From: UBA9410 sp036123585
Lineage (GTDB): Bacteria > Actinomycetota > Acidimicrobiia > Acidimicrobiales > MedAcidi-G1
Reading direction: 5' to 3'
NCBI GenBank assembly: GCA_036123585.1
Contig: JAZADN010000037.1
Coordinates: forward strand, 41,688-105,687
DNA length: 64,000 bases
Both the position numbers and the translations under genes were made by a program. Every line of letters starts with the position of its first letter. Position 1 is the stretch's first letter. Below are positions 50,413-58,179 of this stretch, one piece after another. The notes beneath the pieces are model-generated. The model was given only the letters and a program-made list of their open reading frames with translations. It was not told the origin of the DNA and did no database searches.

Positions 50413-53069
50413 CCACCTTCGAGCTCAACGGAACGACCGTCGAGGCCTCGCCGGACCACCCGCACCTGCTAGCCGCCCTGCGCGACGAACTGGGCGTCAC
50501 CTCACCCAAGGACGGGTGCTCGCCGTCAGGCCAGTGTGGCTGCTGCACGGTGCTGCTCGGCGGGAAGGCCCGGGTGGCCTGTCAGACGTCGATGGACAAA
50601 GCCGAGGGCATGGCGGTCACCACGCTGGAGGGCTTGCCGATTGACGAAAGGGAGCGGTTTGCCACCGCCTTTGCTGCCCACGGTGCTCTGCAGTGCGGCT
50701 TTTGCACGCCGGGCATCGTGATGCGGGTTAGGGCACTGCTGGACAAGGCTGTCGAGAAGGGCCGGCCGCTGGCCCGTGACGACGCGGCCCGCCACCTGGG
50801 CGCCCACCTGTGCCGCTGCACCGGCTACGTGAAGATCCTCGACGCAGTGGAGGCCTTGGCCTCCGGCGAGGTCACCGTGCCGCTGCCCACCAGCGGCATC
50901 GGGTCGAGCGGGGTAAAGGTCGAGGCCCACGAGTTGACCCTCGGTGACCGGCCCTACGTGGACGACCTGGTCCTCGACGGGGCCGGGCAAGGCGCCCGCG
51001 TCCCCGGTGGGTGGGAGTCCGACGATCTGCTGCATGCCGCGCTGCGCCTGGCCGATCACGCCCGGGCCGACGTGGTGCGCATCGACGCCTCGGTCGCCGA
51101 GGCCATGGACGGCGTGCACAGCGTCCTCACCGCGGCCGATATCCCCGGCGCCCTTCGGGTGGGGATCATCCACACCGACTGGCCGGTGATGGTTCCCGAG
51201 GGCGGACGCACCTCCTACCTGGGCGACGTTCTGGCGGTGGTGGTCGCCGACGACCGCGAGACGGCCCGCCGGGGCGCGGCAGCCATTGACGTCGAGTACG
51301 TACCGTTGACTGTTTACAGCGACCCTGTGGTGGCCGTGGCCGCCCACGAGGACGCCGTGTGGGAACTGGATGGCAATGTGCTCTCGGTGTCGCGCTACGT
51401 CCGCGGCGACGTGGAAGCCGCCCTGGCCGGTTCGGCCCACGTGGTCGAGGAGGTCTTCCAGACCCAGCGCATCGAGCACGCCTTCGTGGAACCCGAGTCC
51501 ACCCTCGCCGTCCCCGTGACCGTTTCCGATGGGGGGCCGGACGGCCAGCCCGGCCTGTACGTGTACTCGGGCGGTCAGGGCGTGTGGGACGACCGGAACC
51601 AGATCGCCTCGGTCCTCGACGTCGACCCGCAGCGCATCACCGTCGAGCTGGTGTCCAACGGCGGGGCGTTCGGCGGCAAGGAGGACATGTCCAACCAAGC
51701 CCACGCCGCACTGGCCGCCTGGGCCACCGGCCATCCCGTCCGGTGCACGCTCTCGCGGGAGGAGTCGTTCCTCATGCACCCCAAGCGGCACCCCATTCGG
51801 ATGGCCTACCGGGCCGGTTGTGATGCCGACGGCCGCCTCACCGGACTGTGGGTTCGGATGATCGGCGACTCCGGTCCTTACGCCTCGGTAGGCATGAAGG
51901 TCCTGGAGCGGGCCGCTGGCCACGCCAGCGGCCCCTACGTGTTGCCGACCATCGACGTGGAGGCGACTGCGGTGCGAACCAACGGCCCGGTGTGCGGGGC
52001 CTTCCGAGGTTTCGGAGCCAACCAGGCCCAGTTCGCCATGGAGGGCGTGATGGACAGGCTGGCCGAGAAGGCCGGCATCACCGGTTGGGAGATCCGGGAC
52101 CGCAACGTCGTGTCACCCGGCTCGGTGTGGGGGCCGGGCCAGGTCATGGACGATGGCTGCCTTGGAGCCCGGGCCTGCCTCGACGAGGTGAGGGGCGCCT
52201 ACGAGGCGGCTATGGCCTCGGGTCGGCCGGTGGGCCTGGGGCTCGGCCTCAAGAACTCCGGACTGGGCAATGGCCTCAAGGAGGTGGCGAAGGCCGTGGT
52301 CCGTTTCACCGACGAGGGCCGGGTCGAGGTGCGGCACTGCTGGACGGAGATGGGGCAGGGCATCCACACCGTGGCCCTTCAGGTTGCCGTCGAGGACCTG
52401 GGCGTGGATCCGGCCACCGTCGACGTCGTCGTCGACACCACCCGAGAGTTGGGGGCCGGCCAGACCACCGGCAGTCGCGGCACACTCATGGGCGCCGGAT
52501 CGGTGGCCGACGCGTGTCGCAACGCGGTGGCCGATGGGTGCCGGAAAGGTGTCGACTACGAGGGCGTGTACCGGGTCGACTGGACCAACTCGCTGTCTGA
52601 AGGGGTCGAGAACCCGATCATCCACTCCACCTTCGGTTACGCCGCCCAGCTGGTCTTTCTCGACCCAGAGACCGGCGACGTCGACCATGTGGTGGCGGCC
52701 CACGACGTGGGTCGGGCTGTCAACCCGCTGTTGTGCGAGGGACAGGTGGAGGGATCGGTGCATATGGGCCTCGGCTACGCCCTGACCGAGGGCTTCCCGG
52801 CCGACGCCGACGGCCGGCCCCGCAACGACACCCTGCGCAGCCTGGGGATCATCCGCCCAAAGGACATGCCCCCGGTCGATGTCCGTCTGATCGAGTCGCC
52901 GCAGCCTGATGCCCCCTACGGCATCAAGGGCGTGGGGGAGATCGGCCTGGTGCCCACGGCTGGGGCGGTGGCTGCCGCGCTGCATGCCCGCGACGGCGGT
53001 TGGCGACACACCTTGCCCATGGCCGCCCCCGACCAGCAGGAGCGGTGGGCACCCTGGGACGGCCGATGA
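50409..53069 (+). CDS. Fused 2Fe-2S/Mo xanthine-dehydrogenase-like hydroxylase (selenium-XDH type)
   Basis: An 886-residue protein in which a 2Fe-2S domain (residues 1-160: DGCSPSGQCGCCTVLLGGKARVACQT, LQCGFCTPGIVMRVRALLD, LCRCTGYVKILDAV) is fused to a Mo domain (SNGGAFGGKEDMSNQAHA, GAFRGFGANQAQFAMEGVMD, TEMGQGIHTVALQ, catalytic glutamate in YGIKGVGEIGL). This layout is that of selenium-dependent xanthine dehydrogenase and E. coli XdhD. No in-frame UGA is present, so selenocysteine is not encoded. It has no FAD subunit next to it and may share the CoxM-type one upstream or use another acceptor. ATG overlaps the previous stop. Confidence 0.88.
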   Translation: MTTFELNGTTVEASPDHPHLLAALRDELGVTSPKDGCSPSGQCGCCTVLLGGKARVACQTSMDKAEGMAVTTLEGLPIDERERFATAFAAHGALQCGFCTPGIVMRVRALLDKAVEKGRPLARDDAARHLGAHLCRCTGYVKILDAVEALASGEVTVPLPTSGIGSSGVKVEAHELTLGDRPYVDDLVLDGAGQGARVPGGWESDDLLHAALRLADHARADVVRIDASVAEAMDGVHSVLTAADIPGALRVGIIHTDWPVMVPEGGRTSYLGDVLAVVVADDRETARRGAAAIDVEYVPLTVYSDPVVAVAAHEDAVWELDGNVLSVSRYVRGDVEAALAGSAHVVEEVFQTQRIEHAFVEPESTLAVPVTVSDGGPDGQPGLYVYSGGQGVWDDRNQIASVLDVDPQRITVELVSNGGAFGGKEDMSNQAHAALAAWATGHPVRCTLSREESFLMHPKRHPIRMAYRAGCDADGRLTGLWVRMIGDSGPYASVGMKVLERAAGHASGPYVLPTIDVEATAVRTNGPVCGAFRGFGANQAQFAMEGVMDRLAEKAGITGWEIRDRNVVSPGSVWGPGQVMDDGCLGARACLDEVRGAYEAAMASGRPVGLGLGLKNSGLGNGLKEVAKAVVRFTDEGRVEVRHCWTEMGQGIHTVALQVAVEDLGVDPATVDVVVDTTRELGAGQTTGSRGTLMGAGSVADACRNAVADGCRKGVDYEGVYRVDWTNSLSEGVENPIIHSTFGYAAQLVFLDPETGDVDHVVAAHDVGRAVNPLLCEGQVEGSVHMGLGYALTEGFPADADGRPRNDTLRSLGIIRPKDMPPVDVRLIESPQPDAPYGIKGVGEIGLVPTAGAVAAALHARDGGWRHTLPMAAPDQQERWAPWDGR

Positions 53070-54136
53070 CGGATTCGGCCACCGATCGGGCCGCTGACGG
53101 GCGGCTGCCGGGGACCACCCCGGGCCTAGTCTGCGCGCACCACCACCTCTACTCGGCGCTGGCCCGCCGCATGCCCGCTCCGCCCCGCACCCCCGCCAGC
53201 TTCACCGACATCCTCGAGCTCGTCTGGTGGCGCTTGGACCGGGCACTGGACCTCGAGTCGATCCGCTGGTCGGCCATGCTTGGCGCCATGGAGGCCCTGG
53301 AACGGGGCTGCACAGCGATCATCGACCACCACGAGTCCCCGGAGGCCATCGAGGGGTCGCTGGACGTGATCGCCGAGGCGTGCGCCGAAGTGGGCGTACG
53401 GGTGTCGTGCGCCTATGGGATCACCGACCGGCACGGCGCCGACAGTGCCCGGCGGGGCTTGGCCGAGAACGAGCGGTACCTGCGGGCCGGTGGACGGGGC
53501 ATGGTCGGCGTGCACGCCGCGTTCACCTGCACCGACGAGAGCCTCGAGGCGGCCGCCGGCCTGGCCGCGGACCTGGGCGTCGGTGTCCACGTCCACGTGG
53601 CCGAGGGCGACGCAGACGCGGGCGCAGCCGGCCGACTTCGGCCCCTGGCCACCGAGGACTGGTTGTTAATCCACGGCGTGCACCTCGCCGACGACCACGG
53701 CCTGGCCGGGACCATCGTCCACAACCCCCGGTCCAACATGAACAACTCGGTTGGCTACGCCCGGCCCACCCGTTTCGCCAATCCGGTGGCCTTGGGCACG
53801 GACGGCATCGGAGCGGACATGTTCGAAGAGTTCCGCCTCGCCTACGTCCGCCACCGGGAGCACGACGTGACGGCCACCCCGGACACGGCGTGGTCGTGGC
53901 TGGAGGCCGGCTGGGGCCTGTTCCCCGAGGCCAGCGGCGACGTGGTCACGTGGTCGTACCCTCACGTCGACCCGTGGTCGCTGGCCTTCACCACCGGGGT
54001 GGGGCCGACGACCGTGGAGGTGGACGGCGAGGTCGTGCTGGCCGACGGACGACCCACCCGGGTCGACGCCGACGAGGTGCGGGCCCGGGCCGCCGAGTCG
54101 GCCGACCGACTTCACCGCCGACTGGACGAGGTCTGA
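53066..54136 (+). CDS. SsnA-like metal-dependent aminohydrolase, N-terminally short
   Basis: A 356-residue amidohydrolase-fold deaminase. GLVCAHHHLYSALARRMP is the HxH metal motif, and LVWWRLDRALDLESIRWS, VHNPRSNMNNSVGYARP and VALGTDGIGADMFEEFRLAY are hallmarks of SsnA, the putative aminohydrolase of selenium-type purine gene clusters. SsnA proteins are about 440 residues. Here the first 60 or so residues of the beta-sandwich are absent: the protein begins only about 14 residues before the HxH. The start ATG overlaps the hydroxylase stop, so this is not a mis-called start. Deamination of a purine-like base is inferred. Confidence 0.8.
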   Translation: MTDSATDRAADGRLPGTTPGLVCAHHHLYSALARRMPAPPRTPASFTDILELVWWRLDRALDLESIRWSAMLGAMEALERGCTAIIDHHESPEAIEGSLDVIAEACAEVGVRVSCAYGITDRHGADSARRGLAENERYLRAGGRGMVGVHAAFTCTDESLEAAAGLAADLGVGVHVHVAEGDADAGAAGRLRPLATEDWLLIHGVHLADDHGLAGTIVHNPRSNMNNSVGYARPTRFANPVALGTDGIGADMFEEFRLAYVRHREHDVTATPDTAWSWLEAGWGLFPEASGDVVTWSYPHVDPWSLAFTTGVGPTTVEVDGEVVLADGRPTRVDADEVRARAAESADRLHRRLDEV

Positions 54137-54175
54137 CTCCGTGACCCGATGGACGATCAGGAGGAGAGCAGCGAC

Positions 54176-55177
54176 ATGACACGACTGGTCATCTACCTGC
54201 AGGACGCTCACCCAATTGCCGAGGCGATGGAGTACGCCACCTACGCCGAGCAGCGGGGCTTCGAGGCGGTGTGGCAGGCCGACTCGCGGCTGGTGCGCGA
54301 CGCCGTGGTGCCCATGGCCGCCTTCGCCACCTGCACAGAGACGCTCAAGATCGGTTCCGGGGTGGTCGACTGCTGGACCCGCAACCCGGCCCGCCTGGCG
54401 TCCACCTTCTCCACCCTCGACGACCTAGCGCCGGGCCGGATGATCCTCGGTATCGGCGCCTGGTGGGACCCACTGGCCGCCAAGGTCGGCATCGAGCGCC
54501 GTCGGCCCCTGAAAGCCATGCGGGAGGTCGTGGAGGTCTGCCGCTCCCTGCTGGCCGACGAGACGGTCACCTACCAGGGCGAGTTCGTCCACCTTGACGG
54601 GGTGGAGCTCGACTACGTGTACCAGGAGCGCCGTCCCAAGGATGTGCCCATCTACATCGGGGCCACCGGCGACCGGATGCTGGAGCTGACCGGCGAGATC
54701 GCCGACGGCGTGGTGCTCAACTACCTGGTGTCGCCCGAGTACACCCGGCGGGCCATGGACCGCCTGGCCGACGGTGCGGCCCGGGTCGGCCGTTCGGTCG
54801 ACGACCTCGACCGACCACAACTGGTGGTGTGCTCAGTGGCCGAGACCCGAGCCGAGGCGCTGGATGGCGCCCGCCTCATGGTCACCCAGTACCTGGGGCA
54901 ACAGCCCCACATCATGAAGGCTTCTGGGGTGCCCGAATCGCTGCTCGAGGAGATCGGCAGGGTCTTGACCTGGCCAGCCACCCACGAGCAGGTGGTGGCC
55001 GCCTCGAAACTGGTGCCCGACGAGGTCGTCCAGATGATCTGCGCGGCGGGCACCGCTGACGAGGTCCGCGAGAAGGTGGCGCAGTACATGGCCGATGGGT
55101 GTACCTGCCCGATCCTCTACCCGTTGGGCCCCGACGTTCGTCTGATGGTCGACACATTCGCCGACTGGACGCCGTGA
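54176..55177 (+). CDS. LLM-class F420-dependent oxidoreductase
   Basis: A 333-residue luciferase-like protein of the methylene-tetrahydromethanopterin reductase (Mer) type that uses F420 or FMN. MEYATYAEQRGFEAVWQADSRL, LKIGSGVVDCWTRNPARLASTFSTLDDLAPGRMILGIGAWWDPLA and VPIYIGATGDRMLELTGEIADGVVLN are typical. ATG 54176 has GGAGGA about 9 bases upstream. In an operon with Mo-hydroxylases and deaminases it could reduce or oxygenate a ring intermediate (inference). F420 synthesis is supported by fbiD at 31.7 kb. Confidence 0.85.
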   Translation: MTRLVIYLQDAHPIAEAMEYATYAEQRGFEAVWQADSRLVRDAVVPMAAFATCTETLKIGSGVVDCWTRNPARLASTFSTLDDLAPGRMILGIGAWWDPLAAKVGIERRRPLKAMREVVEVCRSLLADETVTYQGEFVHLDGVELDYVYQERRPKDVPIYIGATGDRMLELTGEIADGVVLNYLVSPEYTRRAMDRLADGAARVGRSVDDLDRPQLVVCSVAETRAEALDGARLMVTQYLGQQPHIMKASGVPESLLEEIGRVLTWPATHEQVVAASKLVPDEVVQMICAAGTADEVREKVAQYMADGCTCPILYPLGPDVRLMVDTFADWTP

Positions 55178-56520
55178 CAGAGTCGGTTCGGCCCATGGCC
55201 GCCACCCCGACCGGCGCCTCGACGGAGGGCCGAAGGCTGGTCCTCCGAGGTGCGCGCCATCCCGGCGACGTGGCGGTCTCCGACGGACGGATTGTGGCCG
55301 TCGGCACCGTCGAGCCCGAGCCGGGCGACGAGGTGGTGCGCTGCGATGGTGACGTGGTTACCGCCGGGCTGGTCAACACCCACCACCACCTGTACCAGTG
55401 GATGACTCGCGGCCGGGCCACCGGCTGTGGCCTGTTCGATTGGCTGGTCACCCTTTACCCGGTCTGGAATCGCATGTCTGTGGCTGACGTCCATGCCGCG
55501 GCGCTGGTCGGCCTGGCCGAACTGGCCGCCACGGGCTGCACGGCGGCGGCCGACCACCATTACGTGGTCCCCGGCGGTGACGACACCGTGTTCGACGCCA
55601 TCGTGGAGGCCGCTGGCACCGTCGGCATCCGGATTCACCTGTCTCGCGGTTCGATGGACCTCGGAGAGTCCCGTGGGGGCCTGCCGCCAGACCGTCTGGT
55701 CGAGGACCGCGACGCCATCCTCGCCTCGACCGAGTCGGTGGTGGCGCGCCATCACGACGGCGACATGGTCCACGTGACCATCGCCCCGTGCAGCCCATTC
55801 TCGGTGACCACCGAACTGATGGTGGAGTCGGCCGAGCTAGCCCGTCGCCTAGGACTCCGGCTCCACACCCATCTGTGCGAGACCGTCGAAGAACAGGAGC
55901 ACTGTCTGGAACGGTTCGGCCGCCGTCCGGTGGAGATGCTCGAGGAGTGGGGTTGGGTGGGCGACGACGTCTGGCTGGCCCACGGCATCCACATCGACGA
56001 CCACGAGATGGGAGTGCTAGGGACGGCGGGAACCGGGGTAGCGCATTGCCCCTCCTCCAACGCTCGTCTGGCTGCTGGTCTGTGCAGGGTTACCGACCTG
56101 CGCGCCGCTGGCTGCTCGGTGGGTCTGGGGGTGGACGGGGTGGCTTCTAACGAGGTAGGCGGCCTGTTCCCAGAGCTCCGTCAAGCCCTGTACACGGCGC
56201 GGATCCGCGAGCGTCGGGCCGACGCTCTGATGCCCGCCGACGTAGTTGAGATCGCCACCCGAGGCGGTGCCGACTGTCTGGGCATGGCCGACGTCGGGTC
56301 GTTGGCAGTAGGGATGCGAGCCGACCTGGCTGTGTGGCCGGGCGACGATTTGGGCGACGTGGCTGACGTGCTGGCCGGCCTAGTGCTGGGCCCAGACCGG
56401 CGGGTGCGGCACCTCTACGTGGACGGCCGGCCGGTGGTGGCCGACGGCCACCTACTCGGCGTCGACCTCCGGGCCGCCCACCGAACGCTGGCCGAACGGG
56501 CCCGCGTCCTCTGGGACTGA
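55174..56520 (+). CDS. 8-oxoguanine-deaminase-like amidohydrolase
   Basis: A 448-residue deaminase of the ATZ/TRZ-chlorohydrolase and 8-oxoguanine deaminase group. LVNTHHHLYQWMTRGRATGC, LFDWLVTLYPVWNRM is the family's N-terminal block. The metal and catalytic residues are in LRLHTHLCETVEEQEHC, VWLAHGIHIDDHEM, AHCPSSNARLAAG and GLGVDGVASNEVGG. The beta-sandwich is complete, unlike in the SsnA-like neighbour. It overlaps the oxidoreductase stop (GTGA). It likely deaminates an oxo-purine or similar ring. Confidence 0.88.
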   Translation: MTESVRPMAATPTGASTEGRRLVLRGARHPGDVAVSDGRIVAVGTVEPEPGDEVVRCDGDVVTAGLVNTHHHLYQWMTRGRATGCGLFDWLVTLYPVWNRMSVADVHAAALVGLAELAATGCTAAADHHYVVPGGDDTVFDAIVEAAGTVGIRIHLSRGSMDLGESRGGLPPDRLVEDRDAILASTESVVARHHDGDMVHVTIAPCSPFSVTTELMVESAELARRLGLRLHTHLCETVEEQEHCLERFGRRPVEMLEEWGWVGDDVWLAHGIHIDDHEMGVLGTAGTGVAHCPSSNARLAAGLCRVTDLRAAGCSVGLGVDGVASNEVGGLFPELRQALYTARIRERRADALMPADVVEIATRGGADCLGMADVGSLAVGMRADLAVWPGDDLGDVADVLAGLVLGPDRRVRHLYVDGRPVVADGHLLGVDLRAAHRTLAERARVLWD

Positions 56521-56551
56521 CGGGCCGGTCCGCGTCGGCCATGATGACGGT

Positions 56552-56797
56552 GTGAGCACCGTCGCCGAGTTCACCATCGAGCCCTTTGTGGAGGGCGAAC
56601 TGGGTCCGCACGTCCGGGCCGCCATTGGGGCGGCCGAGGCTGCTGGCCTGGTCGTTGAGATCGGGCCATTCGGGACCTCGGTGGAGGGGGAGTCGGCCGC
56701 CGTGCTCGCCGCCGTGCACGCTGTGGTCCGGGCCGCCGTCGACCACGGTGCCACCCGGGTGAGCTTGCAGTTGACGGTGGCCTCCGATCTGGCCTGA
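56552..56797 (+). CDS. Thiamine-binding protein (YkoF/MTH1187 family)
   Basis: An 81-residue ferredoxin-like fold protein. VAEFTIEPFVEGELGPHVRAAIGAAEAAGL, then VEIGPFGTSVEGESAAVLAAVHAVVRAAVDHGATRVSLQLTV matches the family, in which a dimer binds thiamine or a hydroxymethylpyrimidine-like compound. The GTG start is 32 bases after the deaminase, so it may belong to the same operon. A pyrimidine-binding role would suit the island, but this is speculative. Confidence 0.78.
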   Translation: MSTVAEFTIEPFVEGELGPHVRAAIGAAEAAGLVVEIGPFGTSVEGESAAVLAAVHAVVRAAVDHGATRVSLQLTVASDLA

Positions 56798-56869
56798 CCT
56801 GCTGAGATCGCGGTCGCCGGGAGACAGCGGGACGTTTGTTCTTTTGTCTTGATCTCGTCCACTCCGGCA

Positions 56870-56900
56870 CCCGCCGCCCTTGGCATCGCATACCGGCGGG
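56870..56900. terminator. Candidate inverted repeat in convergent gap
   Basis: CCCGCCG (56870-56876) and CGGCGGG (56894-56900) are 17 nt apart in the 143-base gap between convergent genes. No T tract follows. The rest of the gap holds nothing I recognise. Confidence 0.25.
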
Positions 56901-56940
56901 AGGAGCGCTGAACCACCCCGCCCAGGGGGCTATCGGTCGG

Positions 56941-58161
56941 TCAGGAGCGCTGCACGCCGGTGAAAAGGACCACGACCTCCTCGTCGGCGTCCACGCAGCC
57001 GTCTCGTCGAGCGGCCAGCAGGCCGGCCATCCCGGCGGTACCCGTGGGGTCGGCCGGGACGTTGGTGTGGGTCCGGACCAGATCGTGGGCCTCGACAATG
57101 TCGGCCTCGGCGGCCACCACGGGGCCGCCGGGCACCTGCCCGAGGAGCATGTCGGCCACCACGGCCCGCCAGTCGTAGGCCATGTCGTCGAGGATTCCAG
57201 TGGCCGCAGAACCGGGGTTCTCCCAGGGCCACATGTGAACGCCATCCGGTTCGCATAGCGCGGCGGCGACGTCGTCGGCGCCCGCCACCCGGTCAAAGGC
57301 CCGGGCTAGCGGAGCGCAGCCCTCCGCCTGGACGGCGACCAGGCTGGGACGGTCGGTCACCGCACCTAGCTCGACGGCATCGGCCAGAGCATGGACGATG
57401 CTGCTGGCCATTGTCGCCCCGCCGACCTGGACGAACAGGCGGGTGGGGGAGGCCGTGTGGTCGGCGAGGCCGGCCACCAACTCGTAACCGAGGGTCCGAC
57501 AGCCGTCCAGCGTCCACGGTGCCTCGGTGCCCTGCACGGTGAACGGTACGGCGCCCTCAGCTACCAGCTCCCGGAACCGCAGGATGCACGGGTCGCCCTC
57601 CTCGCCGGCACGCCGCTCACATGTCCGCACCTCGGCGCCCAGGCTGTGGAGGCGGTCCAGTACCACCGAATCGGCCCAGGTAGGGACATGGACGGCGAGG
57701 GGGCGTCCACAGGCCCGGGCCACCACGGCGGCGGCCAGCGCGGCGTTCCCGCAAGACGAGATGGCCAGTGGCGTGTCGATGGGGACCTCATCGACGGCCA
57801 GGTGAAGGGCCAGGCCGAACAGGTGGCGGGCCTTGTGGGTGCCGGAGACGTTGGACGTCTCGTCCTTGGCCCAGATGCCGCCCGTCTGCCCGACGGCCTC
57901 GGCCAGGGTGCGCTGGCGGACCAGCGGGGTGAACCTGAAGCCCCGACCGTCGACCTCAACCACCGCGTCGTCTAGACGTCGGACCAGGTCTACGAACTGG
58001 ACGTCCGACCAGCCGGCGGCCATGGCCCGGTGGTGCGACCAGAGCAGGTGGCGGAATGCCACGAACGGGTTGGTGTCGTCGGCTAGGCGAGTGGCGGCCG
58101 ACGGCCAGGTCGCGTCGGGAGGGGTGCCCAGCCAGCCCAGCCTGGGGTCGGGGCTGGACAT
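56941..58161 (-). CDS. PLP-dependent enzyme, tryptophan-synthase-beta fold (lyase/threonine-synthase-like)
   Basis: A 406-residue fold-type II PLP enzyme. The Schiff-base lysine is in VSGTHKARHLFGLAL near residue 109, and AISSCGNAALAAAVVARACG is the substrate loop. LFVQVGGATMASSIVHAL is the phosphate loop. The N-terminus carries LGWLGTPPDATWPSAATRLADDTNPFVAFR, unlike standard threonine synthase. Diaminopropionate ammonia-lyase or a 3-carbon amino acid eliminase is a fair candidate, by analogy with YgeX in enteric purine clusters. It is 18 bases downstream of a second PLP gene. Confidence 0.75.
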   Translation of the reverse strand: MSSPDPRLGWLGTPPDATWPSAATRLADDTNPFVAFRHLLWSHHRAMAAGWSDVQFVDLVRRLDDAVVEVDGRGFRFTPLVRQRTLAEAVGQTGGIWAKDETSNVSGTHKARHLFGLALHLAVDEVPIDTPLAISSCGNAALAAAVVARACGRPLAVHVPTWADSVVLDRLHSLGAEVRTCERRAGEEGDPCILRFRELVAEGAVPFTVQGTEAPWTLDGCRTLGYELVAGLADHTASPTRLFVQVGGATMASSIVHALADAVELGAVTDRPSLVAVQAEGCAPLARAFDRVAGADDVAAALCEPDGVHMWPWENPGSAATGILDDMAYDWRAVVADMLLGQVPGGPVVAAEADIVEAHDLVRTHTNVPADPTGTAGMAGLLAARRDGCVDADEEVVVLFTGVQRS

Positions 58162-58179
58162 GGCGGTCTGTATCAGAGC

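Noticed and set aside
50409..53069. Possible selenoprotein
   Set aside because: The protein resembles selenium-dependent XDH, but those carry labile selenium, and no in-frame UGA was found.
56797..56941. Riboswitch or small RNA in the largest central gap, near the thiamine-binding gene
   Set aside because: The gap is downstream of that gene, and no TPP-riboswitch motifs were seen; only a weak 7-bp inverted repeat is present.
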